Source: Gonium pectorale (lineage: Eukaryota > Chlorophyta > Chlorophyceae > Chlamydomonadales > Volvocaceae). From it: a stretch of 21,903 nucleotides of DNA. Positions 8,332 through 18,509 of the stretch are shown here, piece after piece. A program made the translations under genes and the position numbers. A model generated the notes under the pieces. That model saw only the letters and a program-made list of their open reading frames with translations. It was not told where the DNA came from and made no database searches. Where the stretch lies: contig LSYV01000089.1 of NCBI GenBank assembly GCA_001584585.1, positions 84,004 to 105,906 of the forward strand. The letters run 5' to 3'. Position 1 is the stretch's first letter; every line of letters begins with the position of its first letter.

Positions 8332-9889
8332 TGAGAGGATTGGCTCGGCATTTGGGTTACGGTGCTGTCCGCAACCATCCACACTTGCATCCACATGCGC
8401 TATGGCTGTGATCACCGGGCCGAGGGCGGCGCTGCGGGCACCGGCCCCGCTGGCCCCGCCCTGCCCCGCCAGGATTCGCAAAACGGGAACGCCGCCACTT
8501 CAGTGCCATGACACCATTCATGCAAGCCACGGCGGGCGCATTTGGGTTTTACCTTGCTGGGCTGGCGCCGGCATCGCCGCATATTCGCGTGGACCGCTTC
8601 ACAGCGCACCCCTTCATTTTCAAGGGCTCTAGAGTCTAGACCTGCCGCCTGTCCCCTCAAAGAAATCTCGCTCCTGGTAACCCCACCTCCTTCTAGCTCT
8701 TGGCCCTCGCTTCCGCCCTTCAAGCACATGGCGTGCCCTGGCTGACCACTACCGGGCTCCCGCTGTCCTCGCCTGCTGCCCTGCAGACCCCTCGTCGACG
8801 TCTGCCCCAAGCAGCACCCCCAGCGACCAGTCCGGCGCCAGCGCACCTACTGCGGCCACCAGCACACCGGAGACCGCCTATGCGCCATCCTCTTCTGGCC
8901 TGTGTGAGTGCGGGGCGAGGGCGTCAGCACGGTACTTGCCGCCACGCGCACGAGGCCGCCTCGCTTAGGGTGTGTCAGACGTGCAAAAAGGGACGTTATG
9001 CACGTGCACGCGACCACCCAGCCGATCTGGCTATCAGCACGATTGTTACACGGCACTGTTTCGGCACCGGTATTGAGTGGGGCCTCCCATTAAACGCCAC
9101 GGGTGCATCCCCAAGTTGCTCCCTCTCCAGTCGACCATGCCCTCACGATCTATCCATGGTACCACCACCAAAGGCTAAGCTAAATCCGCATGCCCCTCCC
9201 GGGCCTCCCGCCCTGCCCCGCAGCCTCCTACGCGCAACAAGCCCTGGACCGCCACAACATGTACCGCCCCCGCCACCGCGCCCCCTACCTGCGCTGGTCG
9301 TCCTCCCTCGAGGCGGATGCGCAGGCCTGGGCAAACCGTTGTGTTTTTGAGCACGCCAACGGCGTCGGCTCGGGCGAGGGCGAGAACCTGGCGTGGGGGT
9401 ACGCCGACCCAGCATCCTTCATCGACGCCTTCTACCAGGAGAGCTCCCAGTACTCGTACGGCGCGTCGCAGCCCGCCAACTGGGCCGCCGTGGCGCACTT
9501 CACGCAGGCGAGTTGGGGTGGGCAGGGGGGCCTGTGAGCAAACTCAATGTTCTAGGCTCGTGACCTCCCCAAATAGTGACCCTGCACGCTTACACACATC
9601 GTGGCTCGGCAGCCGCTCTTGCTCTCCCAGCTAGCTATATAATAATAATAATTCTTGTTACAAGGAGGATCCGCCTCAGATCGCTGCAACGCTCTCCTGC
9701 CATCAAGCGTGTGTGTGTCTGCCCCGTACCGCTCCGCGCCCTCATCAGATGGTGTGGCTGGCCACGACCGAGCTGGGCTGCGCGGTGGCCTCGTGCAACG
9801 GTGGCCAGAGCTTCCACGTCTGCCGGTACAGCCCCGCCGGGAACGTGGCGGGGCAGTACGCCGATAACGTGCTGCCGCCCAGCACGTAG
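7839..9889 (+). CDS. Secreted CAP/PR-1 (SCP) domain protein with Ser/Gln/Pro-rich linker, complete
   Basis: Exons 7839-7923, 8055-8330, 8787-8903, 9224-9507 and 9749-9889 encode 300 residues. Introns 1-3 are GT-AG and phase 1; intron 4 is GC-AG and phase 0. Residues 1-22 are a signal peptide (MSPMDKCCSVALLALLLTVAAA). Residues 30-111 are Ser/Ala/Gln-rich with AYS repeats, 112-120 are nine glutamines, and 121-160 are Ser/Thr/Pro-rich. The CAP domain covers about 161-298: DRHN near 168-171, GENLAWG at 212-218, the CAP1 signature AHFTQMVW ending at 257, then GCA and the CAP2 signature FHVCRYSPAGNV at 276-287. His170, Glu213 and His251 are conserved cavity positions of the family. Such proteins are extracellular in plants, fungi and algae (sterol or lipid binding, defence, wall association); the role here is unknown. 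The domain ends only 14 residues after CAP2, so nothing is missing. Confidence 0.92.
8303..8329 (+). repeat. (CAG)8-CAA microsatellite encoding Gln9, next to a splice donor
   Basis: Eight CAG codons and one CAA encode nine glutamines at the very end of exon 2. The next base ends the exon and the donor GTGAGA begins at 8331. Length change here would alter the polyglutamine run without touching the CAP domain. Confidence 0.9.
9508..9748 (+). other. Intron 4 of the CAP gene with GC-AG borders
   Basis: The exon ends ACGCAG at 9507 and the intron opens GCGAGT instead of GTGAGT; the acceptor is TCATCAG at 9748. This junction yields HFTQ|MVWLATTELGCA, exactly the CAP1 consensus. The nearest GT options (9512 and 9518) add 4 or 10 bases, shift the frame and break the motif. 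CAG|GCGAGT matches the usual GC-donor context, which is otherwise a perfect pairing site. Confidence 0.85.
9637..9651 (+). repeat. ATA/AAT trinucleotide microsatellite inside CAP intron 4
   Basis: A short run of ATA units followed by TTCTTGTTACAA. A similar AAT run followed by GTTAC closes the window at 21877-21903, and a degenerate version (ATAATAGTAATCATGTTACA) lies at 12061-12080. Confidence 0.7.
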
Positions 9890-10551
9890 GCACGCGCCGG
9901 TGGGGATGGGTTGAGAGCCTTCGCACCCCTGTCGGTCGAGGGCAAAGGGCAGGATGGCAGCGAGCGGTAGGAAGATGGGTTGAGGGCGCAGACGTTCTCG
10001 AGGGGCGGGGGATCTTCTCAGCGTGGTTACTGAGTGGACGGGCGCGTGAGGATGGCAGACCATGTCGCCAGACACATCTTTCATGCTGGGCTGCTGCATG
10101 CTGGCCCCTCAGTGGGACCAGGCAGGCTGGCCAGGGCCAGCCGTAAGAGGCCCAGATCAGCCCGATTCACGGGATCACGGCTGAACTTAAATCTTGGCAA
10201 GGAGAATCCGACCCCACGCATCCGCGGATGTGCATGCTGTTGCTGCTGCTCCGGCTCCGGCTGCGGCTCCCGGTGCGTCTCCGACACGAAAACTACGCCG
10301 CAGCATGCGTGCACGTGCGTTAATGATGGTGGATGTTTTCACATCTGTACTATAAGTAAGCCGGCGGGACCGGCGTATAGCATGCATACCGGTACGGCAA
10401 ATTAGTAATGCATTGCATGTGTTCTTGCGGCGTAACCAACCCGCGTCGTGGAGATTATTGCCCCTGCTACTGCGGTGGGCCTAGCCCGGTCCTATTGCAC
10501 GCAGGGCCTGCAGCTTCCTTACAGCATGGACCCACCTGCAAACACCACCCT

Positions 10552-10556
10552 TGTAA
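10552..10556 (+). terminator. Putative poly(A) signal TGTAA of the CAP gene
   Basis: First TGTAA on the plus strand after the stop codon at 9889, implying a 3' UTR of about 680 bases, within the usual range for volvocine algae. TGTAA is the known green-algal poly(A) signal. Confidence 0.5.
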
Positions 10557-11860
10557 CCGTATCTGCATGGCGGAACCTGCGCATTGCGGACATGACCCAC
10601 GGGCCTCAGCTGCTGGAACTGCATGGGATGAAGCTGCCAACCCTTTGTCACTCCTCACTGATCCAGGTCTCTCACGCAACCGCAACTACAGACGCCCGCC
10701 CCCAGACTTCAGCTTCAAGCTTCCAAGAGCGCATAGTTGTGCATAGAAGGCCTTCGGGTCCCGGCCTCACACTTCCCTCATCATGCCCCTCTGCTCCAAG
10801 CATCGACAACCATAGCCTTCGCACCCGCGCCCAGAAGACCATCCACGCGCCTGGCCCTTACCTTTGTATGACGCTAGGGCACGGCGAATCTGCATGCCAA
10901 ATGTGGTTGCTCAGCAGCAGCATGTCTTAAGGGAGCCAGACACTCCAGCACGGAGAGGTTGCCGAATGCAGTAGCCTGGTCCATGGAGAGGCAGAGGACC
11001 TCAGCTCAGCGCGCCTCGCAGCCGTCCGCTCATCCGCCGCGCCTCCCAGCCGCCCCTCTGGCCACTGCCCTGCGCGGCTCTGGGGCATTGGAAACCTCGG
11101 CATCCGTCAGCAAGCGCCCGCCGGCAGCGCACCTCAGCAGTAATAAGCCCTCGGCAGGACCCATCCCTCTTTCTCTGCATAATTCTCTATACAGTCAGCA
11201 AACACTCCAGGCGGCGGGCTCATTGGTGCCGCCGAGCGGCACATGGCTTGGGCTGAATGTCCCACTCCTGGCATTTTACAGCAGGCAGAGCACGCCGACA
11301 ACGGAGTGTCTGATGCGACACCGGTAAGGGCGTCTCTTTCATGTATCACAGCGCAACACACGGCCGCGAAGATGCGCCGCGCGCGCCAGAGCCCATATAT
11401 AGCCGCAGGCGTACGCAGGGCGACGGGCTTGCAAAGACCCCGAACGCGACAGCGCGGCCGCGTCACTCCAGCATGCATCCCCGCAACAAGCACCCTCCCG
11501 TTGCGTGGCGTCCCATGCTTTGAGGGGCGTCCGGGAGCTCCGCTCATCAGCCGACAACTTGTACGCGCCATTACCGTCCCGGCGCGCCCGTTCTTGTCGA
11601 GGGCCTACACTCCAAGAACAGCGCATGCAAGGCACAGAGTTTGATCTAACCACGCACTAAAGGATTTGGGGCATGGGCGCTTGAATTCAGCGTTCAACCC
11701 AGCAGGGCACCAAGGCACCGCGCCGAAGCCGAATCTCTCAACCTGCCACCTCTCTCCCACTCGGAAAAAGAGCCAACCAGTGCTGGCTTGCAAAGAGCTT
11801 ACAACCTCTCCACCGCTACCCTCCACACATTCTTGGCATGCCCACGACGCTCCCGAGCAA

Positions 11861-11888
11861 AGGTTACAGGTTAGCAGGTTACAGGTTA
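11861..11888 (-). repeat. 13-bp direct repeat AGGTTACAGGTTA (two copies)
   Basis: Copies at 11861-11873 and 11876-11888 are separated by GC. On the minus strand the cluster contains TGTAA three times (plus-strand TTACA at 11864, 11879 and 11886), downstream of the prolidase stop codon. Confidence 0.75.
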
Positions 11889-12075
11889 CACGTCCGTCAA
11901 AGCCGGGGGGCCCATGGACGAATTGCGAATATTGGGGTGGGGGAGCGGGTTATGGTCCTCGTCTCTACCCCGCTTCAGCGCTTGACGCCGAAGTATGGCG
12001 TGCCTGGTGTCCCAGACAGCCTGTAGGTAGGCTCCCACCGCAGCTGGCGGGGCCTCCTTCATAATAGTAATCATG

Positions 12076-12080
12076 TTACA
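12076..12080 (-). terminator. Putative poly(A) signal TGTAA of the prolidase gene
   Basis: Plus-strand TTACA is minus-strand TGTAA, about 275 bases after the prolidase stop at 12355. It is the first such motif found downstream of the stop. Confidence 0.55.
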
Positions 12081-12354
12081 ATGCCTAATGCCCAAAGCAG
12101 CCTCGAAAAGGAAGTCGCCTCACGGCCCCTCGTCGCTGCACTGCTCTTGAACCGACGTCCTCGCGCTCACACCTCGGCTCAGCTTGTCAGATGAGACACC
12201 ACTGCCTCCGCACGCTCGTCGCCCGGACATCTGAGTGTCACACCGACAGTCACTCGACACACCTCCCCACGCCGCAAACCCCGCCCCGCATCCCGCGTTC
12301 TCTCCCCTGCACCCTACCGCACTACCAAACCCGTCAAAACCAGGGCGGACGCCG

Positions 12355-15300
12355 TCAGCACCAGGCCGCCAGCGCGTCTGCCGGCCGCCACTCCTGCCGC
12401 ATCACCTCCTCCACCTCGGCCATCGCCTTGGGCACGCCCGCCGCCTCCGTCAGGTTGTACAGCCTGCCCCGCAGCCCGGGCGCCGCCGCAACACCCTGCT
12501 CGCCGCTCGCTCCCGCGTCCAGGACAAGCACGTTGTCCTCGATGCGGACGCCGCCCAGCCCGCCCCGCATCAGAGCCTCGGCGGCGCCAAAGTCCACGAA
12601 CGGAGCGACCCGTGGGTCGGTCCGCGCGCGCGCCAGCAGCGGCGCGATGAGGTACGCGCCCGGCTCCACCGTCAGCACGTGGCCGGGCGCCAGGGGGCCC
12701 TTGGGTACGGGCCCCGCGTCGGAGACGTCGTGCACGTCCAGGCCCAGGTGGTGGCCGATGCCGTGGGGCATGAACACGCGGTCCAGCTTGGCGTCCAACG
12801 CCGCGTCCAGCCAGTCGGAGCCGCTGTGGGCGGGGCGGCGGGGGGAGGGGACAAGTGGGGGCACGATGGGCAGTGCGTGAAGCGGGATTCGGGGCGCACA
12901 ACGGAGCGCCGAACCGAGTCGTGGGGCGCATGGGACAGCGTGTAGCGGTCTTGGGCAGGGGGGTGCGGGCGCGGGAGGGGAGCTGTGTGCGCAGAGAGAA
13001 TGCGTCGTTGGGACAGAACGTGCGAGTGCGAGCTGCATGGTCTTGAGTACAGCCGGTAAAGGAGAGTCGAATGAGGAATCTGGACATTCGAGGCCGCCGC
13101 TGGCGGGGGTTGGAAGGGGAAGCAGCATGCGGCATTGACCCAAATGGCTGCGGTGCGTGGGTGAGAATTGTACGGGTAGAGAGGTTGGCCATAGGAGTGG
13201 AACTTAGGGGTCATGGACGAGGGAGCCAATAGATGCACCAGCTGCGCCAGCTGCGTCACCGCTGCGGGGCGAGCGGGGCGGATAGGCAAGGCTGAGGATG
13301 CCGACAACCCGCAACACGGCCTGCTGTGGCTACCGAAACGCCTGCACCCTGCCCCACCCGGTCGCCTCCCGCCGCAGCAGCCCCATGTCGCGGAGGCCCG
13401 TCAGCAGCACCCTCCGAGCCGCCCTGTCCGCGTCGGCCAGCGTTGCGGCGGGGCCTCCCACCGCCGGCGCCGCCATCAGGTCCAGCGCCGCCTCCTGCGC
13501 CGCCAGTACGGTGCCGTACAGGTCACGCGCGGCGCCCTCGAAGCGGCCCGAGGCGGGGAAGGTCCGGGATATGTCGGCCGTGTAGCACCTGGAGCGGATT
13601 TGGAAAGGTGGAGGATGCGGAGGTGAGCATGGCCTACGTGGTTGCTTCATCCATGCAGGGTTGCTTGTGAATGGTTGCGACGAATGCAGACCTCGCTGAC
13701 CCGGGGGCAACACCTCACAGCCGTCAATAGGGCGTCCGGGGGATACGAGTCAGCGAAGAGGCAGCCATGCGCAGCAAGGAGGTGCGCCTGCGAGCTCCGT
13801 ACGAGCATGGTGCAGTCTTCGCCGTACATGCGCCGACCGCTGATCACCCGATCAGGACACCGCCAGCACTGCGCAGGCTGCCACCACGCGACGCCAGTGG
13901 CCCCTTACTCCACCCCCCACAGGCTTCCCGGACACATTGAAGACCCCTTCCGCTGCCACATCCACGCCGTCCGTACTTGCCTTCCAGGCGACCCTGTGCA
14001 ATCCCCCTACCCCATCCCCCGCCCCCGTGTCTCGTGCTCATCACCGCCCTAGTCGTTAGTTGGTTACCCCCGCTCCGCTATCCGCGACCCCTTTCCGCAC
14101 CTAGCCCGCATCCACTCCCCGCCTGCATCTACCGTGTTGCGCTACCCACCCTCTCCCAACAACACCCTCGCCCCCGCTCCGCGCCCCGTCCCCCCCCTCA
14201 CCAATCACTACCCCGCCCGCCCCGCAAGCGCAACGCCCCCATGTCCACTCCAGAACGCCACCCGTCAATCCGCTGGGCCCCACCTCCACTCGGCGCCCGC
14301 GTCCACCAGAACCAGGTGCCCCGCCTCCACGGTCCCCTCCAGCGCCTCGTAGTGCATTATGGCTGCGTTGGGGCCGGAGCCCACGATGGGTGGGTAGCCG
14401 GGGCAGGGCGCACCGCGGCAGCGCGACGACATGCTGAACACCGCCTCCAGCTGGTACTCGCGAAGGCCTGGGGATAGGGTCAAATTAGAAGGCGTTCTCA
14501 CTAGAGAGGCATGACGCGCACGCCGTCCCAAACCCTGTGTCGCAAGTAACGAAAAGTCCCACCTGGGGATGGGGTGGGGTGGGGCAGGTCGTGGGGGCTT
14601 CAGCGCAGGCGGCACAGGTTGAGGGCTGGGGCAGTGTGTGTTTCAGCGGATGGGGGGTGGGGGAGGAAAGGGAGGGAGGGTGGGTGGTGCCAGTGGCTGG
14701 AGGGGCGGCGCGTGAAGGAGTGAGGGTCCAGTCGGGCGCCCACGTGCAGAGAGGCGGCGACGGCGGCGGGTAGGGCTAGGAAACACGGAGGAAGGGGCGA
14801 GGGACTGGCGCGGCGGCTTGGCGCGGGCGTGCTTCGTCTCGGGGTTGACGCCGCGCCGGTGTGGAGCTATTTTCGGCGCGCCCTGCTCCGCCGGGTGCCA
14901 GGCGCTGCACTATGCTTTGCCCAATGATGGCGCCACGGTGCGCCTAGTAGGGACGCTCCTCGGCGGCCACCTTGACGCTCCTTGGCGCCTGGCAGGCGGG
15001 TGCTCATCCCCAGGATCCCCAGCGCGGATTGGCGTCTGTAATCCGTGTAAGCTCGGGCCCATCCCCTTGCTTCCCCCAGCTCCTGTCGCGTTCGGGCTTG
15101 AACTCATCCTACGCAGGACCCCCCCCTCTCACGCCCAAACTGCTGCATTGTCTCAAAGTGTCACACATGAAAATTTGTAGCCCCGGGGGGGCGCCCGGCC
15201 CTCACCCGACCTCGCGCTCCCGCCCGCCCTGGCACCAGCACCGTCCTACACACGCCCGCCCTCCGCCCCACCCCGCGTCCCCGGGGACTGCGTTGAAATT

Positions 15301-17196
15301 ACCGTTTTAAGGCGTGCAATCCAAGCCTCTCTGGTGGGTATCCCCCCACCCCCATTCCACAACGCCAGCCCCCAGGGCGAGCCGGCATCGTATCGCCAAG
15401 CCGGCGGCTCCTTACTCCCTTTCCCCCTCCCCCTTCGGCGCCCAGCCCGGCGCTCTAGCCGCGCCGCGCCCGAGCGGCAGGGGCCCTCGCATTTGCCAGA
15501 GCCGCCCCCAACCGCCCGGGGGCTCCGCGCTCCCGTGCTCACCCGGCCTGCACGCCCGCCACATGTCCATGTGCGCCCCGCCGCTGGCCACGCTGGCCGC
15601 CAGCAGGCACGCCACCTCGCCGTCCGTCTTGGTGGCGCGACAGCGGTCCATGCAGACCGACAGCACGTCGGACGTGACTCGCCAGCCTGGATGGGCGGGG
15701 GCGGGGGATTAGTGGGATTGGAAGGCAGCCTCAGTAGCGAAGCCAGGGGCGGGGGGAGGAGAGGGAAACCAGGAGGAGCAGGGCTCGACAGGAACGGGCT
15801 GGGCACCCGCTGCATTCGCCTGTGCAGGCAGGGGAAGGTGGAGGAAAGGAGGGCGCGCGGCACCTCGCGCCATGCCGAGGGGCGCGCGGTGCGGCGGGTT
15901 GGCGGGTGTGGCCCCAGGGCGCAGGTTACCCAGAGCCCGGAGGCTGCGGGCGCAGGGCCCCCCCCGGAGACGAGGCTGAGGCAGAGGCCACAGGCGCGGA
16001 TCGATGGGGGCGCACAGGCCGACATGCCGAGTCTACAAGGCATTAAGCCATGCTCACTTCCGGCTCTGTCCCTAGGACCAGACGCACACAGGAGCCGCTG
16101 GAAAGCTGCGCAGGCCCAACACTCGTTCCCGGACACGCAACAGTGCCTTCGAGGAGGCCGCCCCAGCACCCATGTAAACCACCCGGCCTGCGCTCGACGC
16201 GCACAGCCCGGCCCCTCGCCGGTAGGGTGGCAAGGGAGGCCAGGCAAGCGCAGCACACACGTGCAACCCACCCACGAGCGCACGTCAACCACGCACCCGC
16301 CGGCGCCAGCTTCTTGACTTTGTCGGCGCTGCCGGGCAGCGTGTGGAGGTCGGCGGACGGCCTGGCCGCCAGCAGGCCGGCCAGCTCATCGTCATACACC
16401 ACCCTGGACAGCGAATGGCCGAGCCAGGGCGGTTTCCAGGGCAGGGGTCCGAGCAAGGACAAGGACTGTAGTGCCAACACGTCTCTCACGTGGCAGTGCA
16501 CTGCGCACGGTGCGATGCACGTGGTGCGAAACCGGGTTCGTGGACTGCCGTACATTACCTGTCCGCGCCGTACTGCTCGGCCAGCTCGTCCAGTGTGGGC
16601 ACGCGGCCCACCCAGTACGACATCTCCTCGGGCAGCCGCGGAGCGACGAGCGTCAGGTGGGCTGAGGAGCCAGGAACGATGCCAGGGGCAAGGCGGTCGA
16701 GAACCGCAGCTCAGTCAGACGGAGTGTATGGGCAGGAGGCGGCGCGTGGGGAATCACAGAGCAAGGGTTGACATTGACGGGGTCGACCCGGAGGGGATCT
16801 AGCACCCCGCCGCCCCGCTTTGCTCCCAGCCTGTCCCCTTCGCACGGGAGCGCTGGCGCTCCGGCTCCCATCGCTCGCGACCCGACCCGTGCGGAGCCTG
16901 ACACCGCAGCGGCCACCCGGCCCATCAAACATCCGGATTCACAACTGCCCCAACCACCCCAACCGGCACTCACCGGTCTCCGTGTCCACTAGGGCGCCGT
17001 ACCCGGGCAGCTCCACGCCGGTCACGTACACAAAGTACGAGTCCGAGCGGTGGCGGTGGAAGACGTCCGAGCCGTTGCGGCGAGGCGCCTCGCCGGCCTC
17101 CAGGTATAGCAGCCCACCCGCCAGAAACTCCCGGCACAGCTGCAGCGAGGGTTTCAAGGGCAAAGGAGACTCCGGCGAGTGGGGCACGGCAAGCAT
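12355..17196 (-). CDS. PEPD: Prolidase (Xaa-Pro dipeptidase, peptidase family M24), complete
   Basis: Exons on the minus strand: 17196-16974, 16661-16559, 16403-16297, 15686-15543, 14467-14284, 13588-13358 and 12823-12355; all junctions are GT-AG and phases agree (1, 2, 1, 1, 2, 2). The product is 486 residues, against 493 for human PEPD. It hydrolyses dipeptides with C-terminal proline, recycling proline in the cytosol, using two metal ions (usually Mn). The five ligands are present: Asp248 (LVLVDAGAEW), Asp259 (TADISRTFP), His355 (MPHGIGHHLGLDVHD), Glu384 (VLTVEPGAY) and Glu426 (GGVRIEDN). The spacing of 11 between the two Asp matches the human enzyme. Residues 1-190 resemble the N-terminal AMP_N-type domain (VAPRLPEEMSYWVG, TKTDGEVACLLAA). 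The loop between His355 and Glu384 is 13 residues shorter than in human. The start at 17196 fits the family length; the same frame stays open up to 17745, so a longer N-terminus cannot be excluded. Confidence 0.93.
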
Positions 17197-18509
17197 GGCT
17201 GGGACGGCGGTTCGAGCCTCAAGAGGGCGGCTATGAATGGTATGGGGTGGGTGCCCCGGGCTGGCTGCAGGGCAGGCAAGCAAGCAGGCAAATGGCGGCA
17301 CTAGAAATGAGGGGAAAGAGGCGCGGCCGGCAGGAGGTGGGAGGCCCTCAGCTGGGAGGCTGAGGCGCGGCGAGATGGCACACGATGGAGGAACAAGCGC
17401 GGCCCCCGAATACTCCTGGCAACATGGGGACAGGTGATCAGCAGCCCGCGCAAGGACATCGCACACCATTTGGCGTGTCTCCCGAAACTGCTGCGCCAGG
17501 GGCAGAAGCCGGAAGCGCGCTGGGGCATCAGGAGCGGGCGCCGGTGAGGCCGCCGCGAGGGGCGGCGCGGACGCCGAGGTGCTGACGGCCACTGCGCTGC
17601 CGGATGCAGCGCATAGCAGGACCCCTCCGGAAGGGTCGAGTTGTCTCCAACGGGGTGCAGCGGCCGACCTGTGGAGGTCCGGGGGCAAAGCAGTGGACAG
17701 GGAGCCCCATGGTTCACCCAGCACTGCGTTCCCCTCGAGGCTCATCAGGGCACCAGGAGATAACCATGGGATGCTCGATCACATCCCCAACATGCCCTCA
17801 ATTAACAGGGCGGGCACACGGTCCACTCGCTGGTCATTGACATTCGGGTCGCTCAGCCCTGTCGCTGCCTCCTCTACTTGCCTTGCAGCGTGAAGCCCTA
17901 GCTGCCAGTCTTGCCGCACGCAGTGAAGCCTGCGGCAAGTCCGCTGTGCCAGTCGCTCCATAGTTGCGTCCACAACACAATGTAAGCCAATAGCAACTTG
18001 CTACTTGTAATTGTCATTATCCATTGCACGGATGTGCGCTGTTGTGGCGCTCCGAAACAAGCTGGGACTGTGCTCTCCTCTGGGACTCCTCTGCGTGGAG
18101 CCGTGGCCTTATGATTCGGAAATACTGTACAAACGTGAACCAAAGTACATCACATTCAAAAACTTGCATATGTCGGTTCAATAACAGCTACCTTCCAGTA
18201 TCTTGTTCATTTCTCATTGGGCATCATTGACATATGATTGTGAATTGCGTTTCTGGGAGCAGCCGAGGGGGTCGGAAGGGCCGAGCCCCAACCCCTTTCC
18301 TTCAAATATGGCTTCATGGCACCTGAGACTGCTCACTTCATACCAAGCATTCAAGCTTGACATCCCCTACGATTTGCGGTGTTGCCGGCAGCGCCTTGGG
18401 ATTTGGGGTTTCCCGTGCACCTAGCCGGAGCACAGCGGAGAGTTTACGAAGCCAGAGAAAATCACTGCTGCCGCCTATACTGGTTAGGTGAAGGGTTTAC
18501 CCGGCTGAG
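17197..18509. other. Intergenic region between divergent prolidase and unrecognised gene
   Basis: It should hold the 5' UTRs and promoters of both genes. The frame of prolidase exon 1 remains open from 17196 up to a Met at 17745. From about 17960 to 18330 the DNA is more AT-rich than its surroundings, with CATATG twice (18170 and 18229 areas) and AAATATGG near 18303, which may mark promoter sequence. No gene was recognised here. Confidence 0.5.

Larger units (their letters stand above)
9890..12354. other. Convergent 3' flanks and intergenic DNA between CAP and prolidase genes
   Basis: About 9890-10570 is the likely 3' UTR of the CAP gene and about 12060-12354 that of prolidase. The interval between them (about 10570-12060) has several open frames of 100-160 codons but none with a recognisable domain, repeat structure or protein-like splice context. 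It contains a 13-bp direct repeat at 11861-11888. Confidence 0.6.

Noticed and set aside
9512..9523. GT donors just after the GC donor of CAP intron 4
   Set aside because: They add 4 or 10 bases, shift the frame and break the HFTQMVW signature.
10448..10930. Plus-strand open frame of 160 codons
   Set aside because: Overlaps the probable CAP 3' UTR and poly(A) signal; composition is not protein-like and no motif is seen.
11243..11644. Open frames on both strands of 130-145 codons
   Set aside because: Overlapping frames of similar length on both strands without any motif, as expected in GC-rich DNA.
15246..16292. Minus-strand open frame of 348 codons and plus-strand frame of 327 codons over the prolidase gene
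   Set aside because: They run through prolidase introns; exons in the right frames reproduce the conserved enzyme with consistent splice phases.
1..17196. Functional gene cluster of proline-rich protein and prolidase
   Set aside because: Separate strands, an unrelated gene and several kb lie between them, and prolidase is a cytosolic housekeeping enzyme; proximity is best seen as chance.
17205..17222. tRNA T-arm-like GGTTCGAGCC
   Set aside because: The 5-bp stem does not pair and no cloverleaf can be built around it; it lies beside the prolidase start.
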